Positions 46,372-58,570 of a stretch of 64,000 nt of DNA are shown here, one piece after another. Both the position numbers and the translations under genes were made by a program. Numbering within the stretch: the stretch's first letter is position 1; each line of letters opens with the position of its first letter. Below the pieces are notes generated by a model. That model worked only from the letters and a program-made list of their open reading frames with translations. It was not told the DNA's origin and ran no database searches. The DNA is from Ophioceras dolichostomum (lineage: Eukaryota > Ascomycota > Sordariomycetes > Magnaporthales > Ophioceraceae). The stretch is taken from the NCBI GenBank assembly GCA_003049485.1, contig PYST01000113.1, positions 42,712-106,711 on the forward strand. Direction: 5' to 3'.

Positions 46372-47502
46372 ATGAGCTCTCGCGCCGCCAGGATGTCGAA
46401 GACCACTATTGCCGTCATCGCTGCCATAAGCGCTGGCACCGGAGCGGCGGCAACCGCAGCCATGTACTCCCTGCGCTCACAGAAGAAAGTCGAAACCACA
46501 ACAACGACCACAACCACAACCACCTCGACCATCACGGCAGCAGCCAAGCCCACCAGAGGCATAATACCCGCCTCCGAAGTCTTCGCTCCACCCCCAAGCG
46601 TGCCGGCCACAGTCACACCCGGCAGCAGCAAAACTGCACTAGCAGCAGCGCCCGTCGACCCAGCGGGCCTCTTCGAGTACGGCTTCCCCGGCCCCGTCGC
46701 CGACATCGCCGCCCGCCAGGCCCTCGTCTCGTCCTTCGACCGCCGCCTCCGCAACCCTCACTGGGTCGCCGAGCACATCACTCCCGCGTCCCTCGCCCAG
46801 CGCGACGGCGACCGCAAGAACTCCGCATTCCTCGAGGACGGCGGCGTGCCCGACAAGTTTCGCGCGAAGCTGAAGGACTACTTCCGCTCGGGTTACGACC
46901 GGGGCCACCAGGTCCCCGCCGCGGACGCGAAGTGGTCGCAGTCGGCCATGGACGAGACTTTTTATCTGACCAACATGTGCCCCCAGGTGGGCGAAGGGTT
47001 CAACCGCGACTACTGGGCGCACTTCGAGGACTTCTGCCGCCGCCTGACGACGACCTACCCGTCCGTCCGCGTCGTCACTGGCCCCCTGTATCTTCCTAAG
47101 AGGGACCCGCAGGACGGCAAGTGGTACGTCCGCTACGAGGTGATCGGCAACCCGCCCAACGTGGCCGTGCCCACCCACTTCTACAAGGTGATCTTCGCGG
47201 AGGACGGCACCGTGGGGGGCAAGGTTGCGCTGGGAGCGTTCGTCCTGCCCAACGCGCCGATCCCGAACGAGAAGCCGCTCTCCGACTTCGAGGTCCCCGT
47301 CGAGGCCGTCGAGCGCGCGAGCGGGCTCGAGTTCGCGACGAAGCTGCCCGTGCAGAGGAGGAGAAGGCTTTGCGCCGACACGGCGTGCGCGCTCGTCATC
47401 AAGGATTATGCCGAGCGGCAGAAGGCGTTCGCCAAGCCTGGTTCTGCTGGTGCTGGTGCTGGTGCTGCTCAACAGGCTAAGCTTCCGGCGCCGAGGTCAT
47501 GA
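46372..47502 (+). CDS. nuc1: Mitochondrial DNA/RNA non-specific nuclease (Nuc1/EndoG)
   Basis: Endonuclease G family, located in the mitochondrial intermembrane space or inner membrane and linked in fungi to mtDNA turnover and cell death. Single exon, 376 residues. The N-terminus is basic then hydrophobic (MSSRAARMSKTTIAVIAAIS), like a targeting and anchor signal; a second ATG at 46393 is possible. A run of ten Thr residues follows. The core has the diagnostic DRGH motif in SGYDRGHQVPAADAKW (catalytic His179) and the metal-site region TFYLTNMCPQVGEGFNRDYW. VVTGPLYLP and NVAVPTHFYKVIF are conserved strands. The C-terminal tail is Ala/Gly-rich. TATAAAA lies 30 bp upstream of the first ATG. Confidence 0.95.
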   Translation: MSSRAARMSKTTIAVIAAISAGTGAAATAAMYSLRSQKKVETTTTTTTTTTSTITAAAKPTRGIIPASEVFAPPPSVPATVTPGSSKTALAAAPVDPAGLFEYGFPGPVADIAARQALVSSFDRRLRNPHWVAEHITPASLAQRDGDRKNSAFLEDGGVPDKFRAKLKDYFRSGYDRGHQVPAADAKWSQSAMDETFYLTNMCPQVGEGFNRDYWAHFEDFCRRLTTTYPSVRVVTGPLYLPKRDPQDGKWYVRYEVIGNPPNVAVPTHFYKVIFAEDGTVGGKVALGAFVLPNAPIPNEKPLSDFEVPVEAVERASGLEFATKLPVQRRRRLCADTACALVIKDYAERQKAFAKPGSAGAGAGAAQQAKLPAPRS

Positions 47503-49031
47503 GCCTTATCCTTTTCTTTGAATTTTCGTCTTCTTTTGATTCAGAAAGAGATAAATCACTCTGTCTGTTTGTGTATATTGACTTGTTTGTCACATATCGG
47601 GGAGGGATTTTCCAACATCATCACTCAGTTGCATTGCATTGAAGGCGGACGAGATTTCACCAGTTCTCATTTTTGCTATTTTGGTTTGATTTTCATTATT
47701 TTCATCTTCTCGTCGTCGCTCTCTTCTCTTATTCCATTATCAGCATTATTGCATTATCAACTTCTTCCGTGCCGTATTTCCTTTCTAATGTCCTAGAGGA
47801 GGAAGGGTAGATATTATTTATTCGATCCTTTGTACATCACGCGAACAGCATCAACATTCCCCGTCTTCTCATTCCATTTTCTTTCTTTTGCCCTTCCAAT
47901 TATGAGTGCGTTTTCCCTTGCTGCACTTGGAAGAATTGGGACTTTCGCATCGCCGGCATGGAAAGCCGGACGCTTCTTTGTAAATAGAGTGGCATTAACA
48001 CCCAGACATCGTCTGTCATCAGTTGAAGACTGGGTTCTCCCAGAACGCCGATCTGGGTCTCCAGACGAAAGCCTCTAAACTGACAACTCCGAAATAAAAG
48101 ACCCGTGCAAACGGTTTCTAACTCTCTCCAAATTCTGTCTCCTCTCTGCCTATCTAAAATACACCGACTGACCGAACCTAACACGTAAGCCGGCTCAACC
48201 GGGTCAGTTGTAGACATCCGAGAACCGGCACGTGGGCGTTCCTCCCAGGGATCCCGTCAGTCTGGTCACCCACCCACTAGCTCAGCCGCCAGCTTAGAAT
48301 AGAAAGGGGGAGAGGAAAGTCTCAGATTGACATCACAGACTAAACATGACAGGAGCATCGAGATACGAGGTGGAAATGAGGACGGATCAGCTGACTGGTG
48401 CTGTAACCTTTTTCTCGTCTGAATACGCCAACCATGACAAGATCCTGGACGGGAAACGACAAGATTTCAAGATATCAAGTCAAGTCCAGTCCGCTCTAGT
48501 TAACCTACGTTCCTGGGTACCTAGGTAGGTACTCAGAAGGGGCAGCCCACCTCCAGTTGAAAGTGCGTGTCGATGCTACCCGGGAGACGTAGGAAAGAAA
48601 AAGAAGAGAAAGATTATTGCGTGCCTGCGTGCCTGCGTGCCTGCTAAGCAAGAATCCCTGACTGGTGAGGCAGGACGGGGTTGTCACTTCTCATAAAAGA
48701 ATAGCGTGAATGATGAAATAATGATATGGGGCCTAAGAAAGACAACGCGAGGAAATGGCGAAAATATGAGAAATATGAGTCGCCAGACGGGGAAAGAAAA
48801 AGCAAGAACGTGAAGAGAGGGGGGAAGATCCACCACCAAGCCTGTCAGATAGTTCCACCAGGTCGTTCCTTTTTTTTGGCTGCCCATCTCATTCATTACC
48901 CATGACCTACAAACATCACATCAGCCCCTTTCCGAAGATGTCTTCGATTTGCCCTCTGTCTCTGTCCCCCTTAGATATACATCGACGCCGACGATGTCGA
49001 CCGAATATATCTATCTCACGACGCGCACCTC
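47503..49031. other. Intergenic between convergent genes
   Basis: 3' flanks of nuc1 and pfs2. No gene supported. An 8-bp repeat lies at 48619-48643. The stretch 48230-48290, read on minus, vaguely recalls part of a 5S rRNA gene but lacks the rest. Confidence 0.45.
48619..48643 (+). repeat. GCGTGCCT tandem repeat
   Basis: Three head-to-tail copies of GCGTGCCT in an intergenic region. Confidence 0.85.
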
Positions 49032-51338
49032 TCAGCGCGAGCGCGTGTAGTGTCCCCGACTCTGCTCCAAACGCAGACTCTCCTCCTGCGACGGCAGCGG
49101 CGCGCGACGACCGCCCCTCGCCGCATCGCTCCCGTCGTAGTAATCTCCTCCTCCTCCTTCTCCCGAATCTGCAGCGGCAGCAGCAGCAACAGCGCCCGGG
49201 AAGCCAGCAGCAGCCACAATGCCCGGCGGCGGAGGCGGCATGGGGAAGCCGGCCACAATGCCAGGCGGCGGCGGGGGGAAGGTGAGGTTCGCGGGCAGGA
49301 CGACGCCTGGCGGCGGCGGAGGAGGAGGGGGGATCATGCCAGCAGGGATGCCCGGCATTCCCGGCTGGGGAACGGGGAGACCCGCGCGCTGCATCATCTC
49401 GGCCAGCTTCGCGAAGTCGGGCGGGTTATTCGGGTCGGGGAGCGGGAGGGGCTTGCCGTCGGGGCCGAGGAGGGGCGGGAACGGCAGACCGCCGGCGGCG
49501 CCGGGCGGGGGAGGAGGGGGCGGTATCATCGCGCCGGCACCAGAACTGGAGCCTCCTCCAGCGGCGGCGGAGAGTAGGGCCGCGGCGGACCTAACGCCGG
49601 GGATGGAGACGCCTACGCCTGACTGGAGGCTGAGGCCTGGCAGGCCGGGGAGGCCGGGCAGGCCGGGAGGCAGAGCGGCGGATGGGATACCACCACCTGT
49701 GGCGTGCGCGCCGGCGGCAGCAGCACCACCTGCACCACCACCTGCGCCACCGCGGACGGGGGCGTTCTGGTCGACGAGACCCTCCGCCTCGTCCTGCATC
49801 TCCTGCTCCTCCTGCTCCTGGCGCTGGCGGCGGTGGCCGCGGCGGTCCCACGTGCCCTTCGCCTCGGCGGCGGCCTCGCCGATGTGGTAGCGGTCGTTGA
49901 GGATCTCGTAGCCGTCCCCCGGACGGGCGCGCGTCCAGAAGCGCGTGACGCGGTCGTTGGAGCCCGAGGCCAGGATGTGGCCCAGCGGGTGCCAGTCGAG
50001 GGACCAGATGGCGAAGTCGTGCGCGTGGGGCAGCCTGTGGCTCGGGTAGATGGTCTGGGTGGGCGCGGATTTCGGGTCCGGGTGGTCGTAGATGGAGATC
50101 GAGACAGGCCTGCCCTCGGGCGTCATGGGGTCGTCGAGGAGGTAGTGGAAGAGGGAGCCCTCGGAGCCGCCGGTGCTGAGCAGGTTGGGGTGGATCGGGT
50201 GGAAGGTCAAGGTGGTGATGTCCTTCTCGTGGCCGCGCAGGATGACGCAGTCGCGCATCATGCGCAGGTCGAACAGGCGGGCCCCTTGCTCGCGGGCCGC
50301 GGTGGCGAGGCAGTTGCCCCGGACCTTCTCGAACACCGTCTTGGTGATGGTGTTGTGGTGGCCGTGCAGGGTGGTCAGGCACTTGCGGGAGCGGGGGTCC
50401 CAGAGCTTGACCAGGTGGTCCTTGGAGCCCGAGACGATCATGCCCTTGGTCGGGTGCCAGTCGCAGGCCTTAACCTCCCAGTTGTGCCCGACCAGGGAGA
50501 AGTCGAAGCGGGCCTCTCTGAAGTCGTAGACCTTCAGGGAGTTGTCGTCGGTGGCGGCGACGAACTTAACGTCCGTAGGCGCGAAGGCCAGATCACGCAC
50601 CGCTTCCTTAGAGTCGCGAATGGTCTGGAAGTTGTTGAAGTTTGGCTGCCAGTAGTGGATGATGCCGTCGTGGTCTCCGGAGATGAGGAAGTCGTCCTGG
50701 TGCGAGTAGGCCAGCGCGCGGATGGCGGACTCGTGGGCCTGCATGATCGTCTCGAAGTTGAAGCCGGTCCCGTTCCAGAGCGTGAACTCGCCGCTACTAG
50801 AGGCCGTGAGCAGACGTCGGCCCTCCGGCGTCCACTTGACTACGTTGATCGGGTGCTTAACCTTGTTCAGTGACGAGTGCAGATGGCGGATGGGGACTGA
50901 GTCTGCACCGCTGTTGGGCCTTGCGTGAGGGGGGAGCATCTAGGTATAGGGGGATAAAAGCGAGCAGGCGGGTTCCAGGTTAGTACCGATAGGGACCGAG
51001 AGAAGAGTCAAAGAAGGGGGGGGAGAGCAGGGTCGAAGGGATCTGGAAACACGATTCAAGCGCAAAAATGAAATTAAAGTACTTACGCCGACGATGAAGC
51101 TCGGGCTGGGCCTCTCGTATTGTCCACGGAAGGAGCCCCTGTATCGAGGCTCCCGATGGCGCATCCAGTGAACCATGGTGGACGAATAATCCGTCACGGG
51201 TCCTGCATCATCAGTGTCGTCTGCGTCAGTCATCAGGCGCCACGACAAGATGCCGTCTAGGCCGCCAGGGGGGCCAAATGGATTTCTCTGAGGGCTATTG
51301 CCCTGAGAAAGGTCATTGCCCTTTTGAAGGCTGCGCAT
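49032..51338 (-). CDS. pfs2: Polyadenylation factor subunit 2 (Pfs2/WDR33-like)
   Basis: WD40 scaffold of the cleavage and polyadenylation factor, which processes mRNA 3' ends in the nucleus. Exons on minus are 51338-51087 and 50939-49032, phase 0, with a 147-bp intron, giving 719 residues. The first exon gives the family N-terminus ([30 protein letters not shown]). Exon 2 begins MLPPHARP and contains seven WD-type repeats, for example [56 protein letters not shown] and [15 protein letters not shown]. The segment [20 protein letters not shown] is highly typical. After GTWDRRG the tail is Gly/Pro-rich, with PPPPPPPPG runs and a basic end. This Pro-rich C-terminus is longer than in yeast and may bind SH3, WW or RNA partners. 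Confidence 0.95.
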
Positions 51339-54313
51339 GATCGAGGTATGAATGGAGGCAAACGAAGGGGCGGGCAGGAAGGAATAAAAGGGGAGTAGTT
51401 GTGATGACGTTTTGGGTGGTGTGCTAAATTTGGTGATGCTCCTAGAGCTGGAAAGTGAGCTGAGGAAAAGCCAGGTGTGCAACTTGCACAGAGTGAAAGA
51501 AGCAGGACAAGGAGGGCCACAGCCGGTCTTGAGGGGATGAACCTCGGGCAACGGCAAGGCAAGAGCTACCTGCACCCCAGGAACGTATAGTGGTAATAAA
51601 TAGAAGAGGTAGAAGAGATGAAGAGTAATGAATGCAAAGGGCATGGTAGTGCATCGCCGCTGATAGGCCCGTTAGGTTCGTTCAATCTTCCTAGGATAGA
51701 CAGCTAGGTGAGGGAATCACCGCCGTCCAGCCCCTCATCTTCAGGCAAGACGACGTCTATGCCTGCCTGTCCGGCTGCCATCCGGTCTCCGGACAGCAGT
51801 TATGGGAACGAACCCATCGTGAATAGAAGTCACTCAAAGTCCCCAGAAGTCCCCAGAGGTCCCCCCTCCCAGACCAATGGGAAGCACCGGCACACACTTG
51901 GTGCAGCTGGCTACATCTCTCAACACAGGGTTGTGGGCTCCTGAGCTCCTGAGCTGTCCTTTTTCTTTGATCTTCCTGCTCGCTAGTTGTGATGATGGTG
52001 GGTAATGTCGCGGAAAGCGACAGCAAGAAGCAAGGCGGAAAACTGATATGCGATCACTCACTCCTTCCTCTAGCCCTGACAAATGTGCCATCTGTGACGC
52101 CTCCTCCTCCGCCGCCGCCGAAATCGCCTCCCCTAGGCTCGTAAGCCATGGCAGGCTAGTTCTGGTTAGGACCTCCTCCTCTTTCTCCAGAAAACAGAAA
52201 ATGGGCAGGCCTCAGGACAAGTATGTTCTGCCGTCCGTCTGCCCTCGTCTTTGAGGCGTACGGATGTATCGAAGTACCAGTGTGTACCAGTGTGTTGCGA
52301 CCGACGCGTCTGAGATTGGTTGACACAGGCCGGCCTTTCCTTTCCTTGCTGCCAAAAAAAGCCTGCCGGTGTTCAGTGACGGTAGACGCAAGACCGAGAT
52401 GTTGTATATACCGGACAAAAAGAAAAACGTAGTCTTTAGTTAAGAGGCCAGTCGCTTTCTGCTTCATGAACAGTTCGTGCTAAGGTAGCTGGAGGTTCTT
52501 GTGAGGCGCAACGGCCGTCGTTGATTCCCCACTTTAAGTTGGGGGACGTATCGCGTAGGTGAATGGAGGCAGGAGTGAATGTGTGCTGCTTATCTGCATA
52601 AGGCCATACCTCCGTACTAGGTACTTGGCTACATTCCACCCTTACCATCAGCTCGACACAGGACTGGTCGCAGACTGAACGAAATTCCCGAAAGGATAAA
52701 TATGGCAAGTTCGAAGAAAGCAAAGGCTACATCCGGATCACCTGCCTCATAGGCAGTGCTTAGGCAAACTTGGAATTCTCTAGTATACGGAAGGGGTCAA
52801 TCTGTGCTACGTGTATCCTGATGGCTTCAAGAGGCTGCATCCACTCGTCCTTTCAGTGCTGGCATATTTTTGACGTATTTCTATGAAGCGACCAGCCCCC
52901 TTGACGCCCTCAATATGTATCGTGGCCATGAAATGATTCGACGATGAAGGGCATCTGGACAATCGGAAAGTCAGCCGTGAGATGCAGACACGGAAGATCA
53001 CGAGTACTGCTCATGCCCGCTCAAATTCGAACAAGGCCGGGCATTTGGCAGACCCGAACGCGGACTCGACCCGGACCAGCAATGGAAGCCGTTGGGAGCC
53101 GAGACACGGGAATTCGCAGTGCTGGAAGGCACCGGCACCTCACCTACAGGTGGAGCCCACCATCTCAATTTTTAGCGGCCGCTATCAGGAAAGGATGGAA
53201 TCACGGAAGTAGAGGCCCCCACTGAAAAATATGCCCCTCTATGCTGAAAGAACATTGCAGCCACCAGCAGCTCTCCTGCAAGCCAAGCTGCAGAAAGATG
53301 CAAGCCCCTCCTTTGCTGTCTCCTTTTCTCCTTTCCTCCTGCGATACGACATCGATGTGGCCAAGAGCTAGGCCTGGATGCAAGTAGAAACTGGATCCTG
53401 CGTGCGGAGGAAGTGCGTGCGGCTTGCTTGAACGAAATAGCATGTGCAACTTGCCATTTTATACCAAATTACCCGCGGCCAATTTGGAATATGCCCTACG
53501 TAATCAACACAGCCCGCTTCGATAGGGGAGCATCTGTATCATGAGATTGGTTCGGTGATAGCCGCTGGCAGGTAGCAGCAGCAAGAGGTCGGGCGTTTCC
53601 CACCTTCATCACCACCTACTGAGCCTCCCAGAAAGTTGGCAGTCGCTATCGTTATAAGTCTCAGCTGCCTGCCCCTCCCCCACCATCTAAGAGTTAAACT
53701 GCCCGAGGACTTCTCAATGTTCTCTTGTCCCCTTCGACCGCCAAGCCGTGCTTGGTAACCTTCCTTGCGACCCTTGAGCGCACAAATATCTCGAGACTCG
53801 CGAAAAGGTGGTCCTGGAGTTTTTCTAGCTCGACGCTCTCAAAACTTCACAAGCTTTTTGGCAGCCAGTCAGCCCAGCTTGTGTTCGCTTCGTAAAAGTA
53901 ACCACCCCCGGCAACTAACATAAAGGATAGTGCCGTGGCACCTGTTGTTGCCACTACTGGCCAACTAGCCCGTCTGAACCGAACCGGCCGAGGCAGCGCC
54001 GCAGCAAAAGGCAAGCAACAAGGGGGCTCTTGGCTCTAAAATCGTGTGGGACATACGTGGGCGGGCTCTTGGGGGGGATTGAAAAAAAGTTTAAGGATTA
54101 AAAGTTTCCGCCAACGCGCGCAACTTTCCTTTCTAATCTTTCTTGCGCGATTGTTTTCATCATCCTGAACTTCAAGTGTGCTTGCTGGGATTTTTCCTCC
54201 CGTCTTTTGCTGCGTTGTCTCGCAGCAGTAGCAGCAGTATTTCCTCCCAATTGAGTAGTGCTTCTCATTGTTTCAATTGGGAGCGGCACTCATCTCATAT
54301 CCATGAGAGCAAG
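51339..54313. other. Large divergent intergenic region
   Basis: This 3-kb interval between pfs2 and the DGAT gene is the longest gene-free stretch here. Short ORFs on both strands show no conserved motif or splice-supported structure. The direct repeat CCCCAGAAGTCCCCAGAGGTCCCC lies near 51840-51865, and GTGTACCAGTGTGTACCAGTGTG near 52275-52295. The last 350 bp are likely promoter and leader for the acyltransferase. Confidence 0.45.
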
Positions 54314-56204
54314 ATGAACATGGCGGCGGCGACGGCGACGGCGACAAGTCTAGAGACGACATCATTTCCCAATGGCGGCGCACACCAGAGGGCAACGACA
54401 GGAGCCAGCAGCGCGAACGGCAGCAACGGGACCGGCAATGGCACTGGCGAAAAGGGTCATCAGAACGGGGGCATCACCAGCAACGCAGCTGACTCTCACG
54501 ATACCCCCGAGGAGGCCACGAAGGAGCTGAGGAGAGCTTTCCAGAGGAAGTACCGCCATGTCGCAGCGCTTCACTCCAAGTCGAGGCCGTCGTGCCTCAG
54601 TCACGACACGGACGTGTCACCAAGCTTCGTCGGCTTTAGGAACCTGATGGTGATCGTGCTGGGTAAGTGAGGCGCCTGAGGCCCCTTACGCCTTACTTGG
54701 CTTGACTACCTACATACCAAAGTGAGCAAGCCTGCGTCTGGACTAGACTGACAGCAGAACGAACAAAACCAGTCGCCGGTAATCTACGCCTCATGATCGA
54801 GAACATCCAGAAGTACGGCGTGCTGATCTGCCTCCACTGCCACGACTTCCGCAAGCACGACGTGGTGTACGGGCTGGCGCTGTACCTGCTGATCCCCTGC
54901 CACCTCTTCGCGGCCTACCTGATAGAGCTGGCGGCCGCATACCAGGCGCGTGTATCCCGGAACAGCAGCAAGAGACACAGCCGCAACACCGACGGCGCCA
55001 CCAGTCCCACCGAGGACCAGTCCAAGCGGTTCCTCTCGACCTGGCGGCTCATCGCCTTCCTGCACAGCGCCAACATCACCGCCGCGCTGGCCATCACCAC
55101 CTACACCGTCTACTACGAGATCCACCACCCCCTGATCGGCACCCTGACCGAGATGCACGCCGTCATCGTCTGGCTCAAGACCGCGTCCTACGCCTTCACC
55201 AACCGCGACCTGCGCCACGCGTTCCTGCACCCGTCCAAGGGCGAGCTCGCCGCCCTGCCGGAGCTGTACGCCCAGTGCCCCTACCCGCACAACATCACCA
55301 TGGGCAACCTCGTCTACTTCTGGTGGGCGCCCACCCTGATCTACCAGCCGGCCTACCCCCGCAGCCCACAAATCCGCTGGGTGTTCGTCCTCAAGCGCCT
55401 CGCCGAGGTCTTCTGCCTCAGCGTGTTCATCTGGTTCGCGACCGTGCAGTACGCCGCGCCCGTGCTCGTCAACTCGCTCGACAAGATCGCCTCGCTCGAC
55501 TTCGCCGCCATCCTCGAGCGCCTGCTCAAGCTGTCCACCATCTCGCTCGCCATCTGGCTCGCGGGGTTCTTCGCGCTGTTCCAGTCGTTCCTCAACGCCC
55601 TCGCCGAGGTGACCCGCTTCGGCGACCGGTCGTTCTACGACCCCTGGTGGAACAGCGAGAGCCTGGGCGCCTACTGGCGGACGTGGAACAAGCCCGTCTA
55701 TCAGTACTTCAAGCGGCACGTGTACTCGCCCATGCTCGGCCGCGGGTGGAGCTCCGGGACGGCGAGCCTCTGCGTCTTTTTCCTGTCTGCCGTGCTGCAC
55801 GAGATCCTGGTCGGCATCCCTACGCACAACGTTATTGGTAAGCATACTCGTCACTCCACTCTTCCAACTTTTTTCTACCCCTATCCCTTACTTCATGAAG
55901 GGTTTCCCCGCGCAGTAAGCCGAACAATAGTATCGACAATAGCTAACTCTCCCCCTCTTTCCTCCTCACAGGAGTCGCATTCCTCGGCATGTTCCTCCAG
56001 CTCCCTCTCATCGCCATCACGGCCCCCCTCGAGAAGATGCAATCCGCCACGGGACGCCTGCTGGGAAACTGCATCTTCTGGGTCTCCTTCACAATCCTGG
56101 GCCAGCCCTTTGCGGCGCTCATGTACTTCTACGCGTGGCAGGCCAAGTACGGAAGCGCCAGTCGGTTGGCTCAGGTGTATCAACAGCATGTTGCTGCTCA
56201 CTAA
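54314..56204 (+). CDS. MBOAT acyltransferase, DGAT1/sterol acyltransferase type
   Basis: ER multi-pass enzyme that esterifies diacylglycerol, or sterol, with acyl-CoA to make storage lipid. Exons 54314-54662, 54773-55837 and 55972-56204 (introns 110 and 134 bp) give 548 residues, typical for DGAT1. The N-terminal 80 residues are disordered (Ala/Thr/Gly/Asn-rich). Then SFVGFRNLMVIVLG crosses the first junction to VAGNLRLMIENIQKYG, both characteristic. NLVYFWWAPTLIYQPAYPR matches the DGAT1 substrate region better than sterol acyltransferases. FYDPWWNSESLGAYWRTWNK is the FYxDWWN-type motif, and VLHEILVGIP holds the catalytic His. Conserved helices continue in the last exon (LEKMQSATGRLLGNCIFWV). 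DGAT1 is favoured over Are1/Are2 from the PAYPR motif. Confidence 0.92.
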
Positions 56205-56997
56205 AAACAAAGAAAAAAACAACTCAAACCAAACCAAAAACACTAGCGAATAATTTCATACGGGGGGTTTCAAATCAAGCACTTTTTTCAACACTCATGG
56301 CAAGAAGACAAGGGCTGGTGGCATTTTCTTTCTTCATTTTTCAAACGATGGGCGCTTGCGATGGGATCTGTACCCCCTCGCCGGTGTGGTGGTGGTCTGA
56401 TGCTTGATTTTCAAGTGTCTCCCTGGGCGGGCAAATGTTCACAAGGGAAGGCGGGTGGTTATCAAAGGCGAATGGCATTTTGAGACTTGCGTGTAGGTAG
56501 GTAGGTATCTATCAAACGCAAATGAAGCAGCAATGCGGGATGATAAAGGAGAGCCTTTCGCAAAACTCCAGATGGGCCCGGTGGCTTCAATATGCTCGCC
56601 TCCTATGCTCTACATGCCTTGATGATGACAACGCAATGACTGTTAATGGCAACGACAAAAATCCGGCTCGTATGTCCCGTCTCGCCTACTACCACCTCCT
56701 GGTCCTTGTCGATGAGACTTCGAGATCTTGTAACGACACCGAAGAGAGTGTTGAAAATAAAAAGCAGAGAGAGAATGCAGAAGCAAAATTCGTAGAATGG
56801 CCTGCGATGGCCGCCGACATCCATCTCCCAACCCACCACGGCCCAGACGAGCTTTTGTCAATGGTCACGTAAAACGCCAGCCAGCATGCCCCTGCCAACA
56901 AGGAAACCAAACCCCAAGCAAACCATGGCTCCTCAGCTCTGAGCAAGAGGGGAAGGAGGGAAACAAAGCCAGATCCGCCAAGCCACCACCCCTCCAT
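56205..56997. other. Intergenic between convergent genes
   Basis: 3' flanks of the acyltransferase and Ste14-like genes. No gene supported. Confidence 0.45.
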
Positions 56998-58570
56998 TCA
57001 CGGAATGAACGGGATCTTCGTGCCCACAGCCTTGCGGTAGCTCGGATACTCGTCCGGGAAGAACCTGCACAGGGCCTCCTCCTCGTGCCTGATCCTGGCG
57101 CTGAAGAACCTCCAGAGCACGGCCGCGTAGCAGCAGAAGCACACAGCGTTGCCCAGCACAAGCTGCGTGCCCAGCGCCCACCAGAAGAAGCCGAAGTAGG
57201 CCGGGTGCCGCAGCGTCGCGTAGATGCCCGTGTCGACGAGCCTATGGGCCTCCGCGCGGCGGTGCTGCACGACGTGGTTGAAACTCTGCCCCGCCTGCAC
57301 CATAGCCGCGGACCTGACGAGCTGGCCCGCGAACACGAGGCAGAAGCCCGCCAACGTCAAAAGGGGACCCAGAAGGTGGTGGAAGGGCAGCCAGGCGCGC
57401 GTCGGGAAGAACACGCTCACGACCAGCCCCTCGAGGCAGGCGGCCGAGTGGGCGACGGCGTAGGCGGGCCAGTTGGCGGTCAGAAGAAAAGAGTCGACGG
57501 ACGCCGCGGGCGTGTTGTAGGCGGCCGTGGTCCAGAACTCGAGGAAGTGGAAGGTCGACAGGGCCGAGATGAAGAATGGGACGCGCCAGACGGGCGATGA
57601 GCTGAGGAACAGGACGGACAGGGTCGAGACCAGGGAGAGGGCCAGCGCGATGCCGAGGCAGAAGGCGCGCAGGGCGATTCCCGAGAGGGATTTAGGCTGG
57701 CCGGCCTTGTACGGCGTGTCGGGAGAGAGGGACGCGGCCGAGACGCGGGCGGTGGAGCTGAGGGTGGGGAGGAGGAGGTCGTCAGTTTTGAGCGAGTCGA
57801 TGGTTGTTATGGTAGGCTGCCTCACTCCAGCAGTAGCACCAGCAGTAGCAGTAGCAGTACCGGGGGTGGTGGTGGAGGAGAGTTGGAGAGGATGGGGCAG
57901 AAAGGAACGGCGGCGACGGGTGATGGAGGACGAAGAATGGAAGGAGGAGGAGGAGGAGGAGGAGGAAGAGGAGGAGGAGGCGTCACCGCTCCATCGGCGG
58001 CTTGAGGTCCGTGAGGGGAGTTTTTCAAGCAGGTCCTCCTCCTCCTCTTGAGCTGTAGTAGTAGATCTTTATGATGACAAAGGCGAGACTGAGGCACTGA
58101 GGGGGCGGTGGTTGCTCAGTGGAGAGATGGACGGCGGCGAAGACTTCGGCGGCGGCAGCAGCGGCGGCGGAATTTTCTCTCCTCCCATTGTGCGCATGTG
58201 GACTGGCCAGGCACTCTCTTCATACAGTACTGTTCTGGTGTGCTCCGAGGGAAAGGGACAGTGGACAAGGGTAAAGAGGAAGATATGTTGGAGATGAGAG
58301 ATGAGAGAACTCGGTCCATGATTCCCGTACATCAAAATCGACGCCCGTGTAGGTAGGTCGCAAGCTTCTCTTTGTCTTTTCTCCTCGGCAGCATTTCTCT
58401 CCCGTCTTTCTTTTACAAAGAGCTCTGAATACTGCCGCTTTTGGAATGAATGGAGAGCGTAGCGGTGATATTGTTCATGAAGGAGAGAAAAGGAACCAGG
58501 TGCGAAAGAACACTTACGCGAAGTCGCCATAGGGGGGAGGCCGATGCGCCAGACCTGAGAAGTCATCCAT
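56998..58570 (-). CDS. Protein-S-isoprenylcysteine O-methyltransferase (Ste14-like)
   Basis: ER membrane enzyme that methylates the prenylated C-terminal Cys of Ras, Rho and a-factor-type proteins using S-adenosylmethionine. The main exon, 58066-56998, has no ATG at its start. A 53-nt first exon, 58570-58518 (MDDFSGLAHRPPPYGDF, GTAAGT donor), joins in frame after a 451-bp intron with an ATAAAG acceptor, giving 373 residues. The first 110 residues are Ser/Thr/Arg-rich with a long Ser tract and are much longer than in yeast Ste14. Membrane helices follow (LGIALALSLVSTLSVLFL, VAHSAACLEGLVVSVFF). The catalytic C-terminus is clear: GQSFNHVVQHRR, DTGIYATLRHPAYFGFFWWA and RHEEEALCRFFPDEYPSYRK. Exon 1 and its unusually long intron are the uncertain part. 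Confidence 0.87.

Noticed and set aside
48225..48300. Minus-strand similarity to the 3' half of a 5S rRNA gene (CTAGTGGGTGGGTGACCA and ATCCCTGG)
   Set aside because: Spacing differs from 5S, the 5' half and the terminal T-run are missing, and the match was from memory. At most a relic.
49704..50873. 389-codon plus-strand ORF opposite pfs2
   Set aside because: Antisense shadow of the WD40 exon; no independent features.
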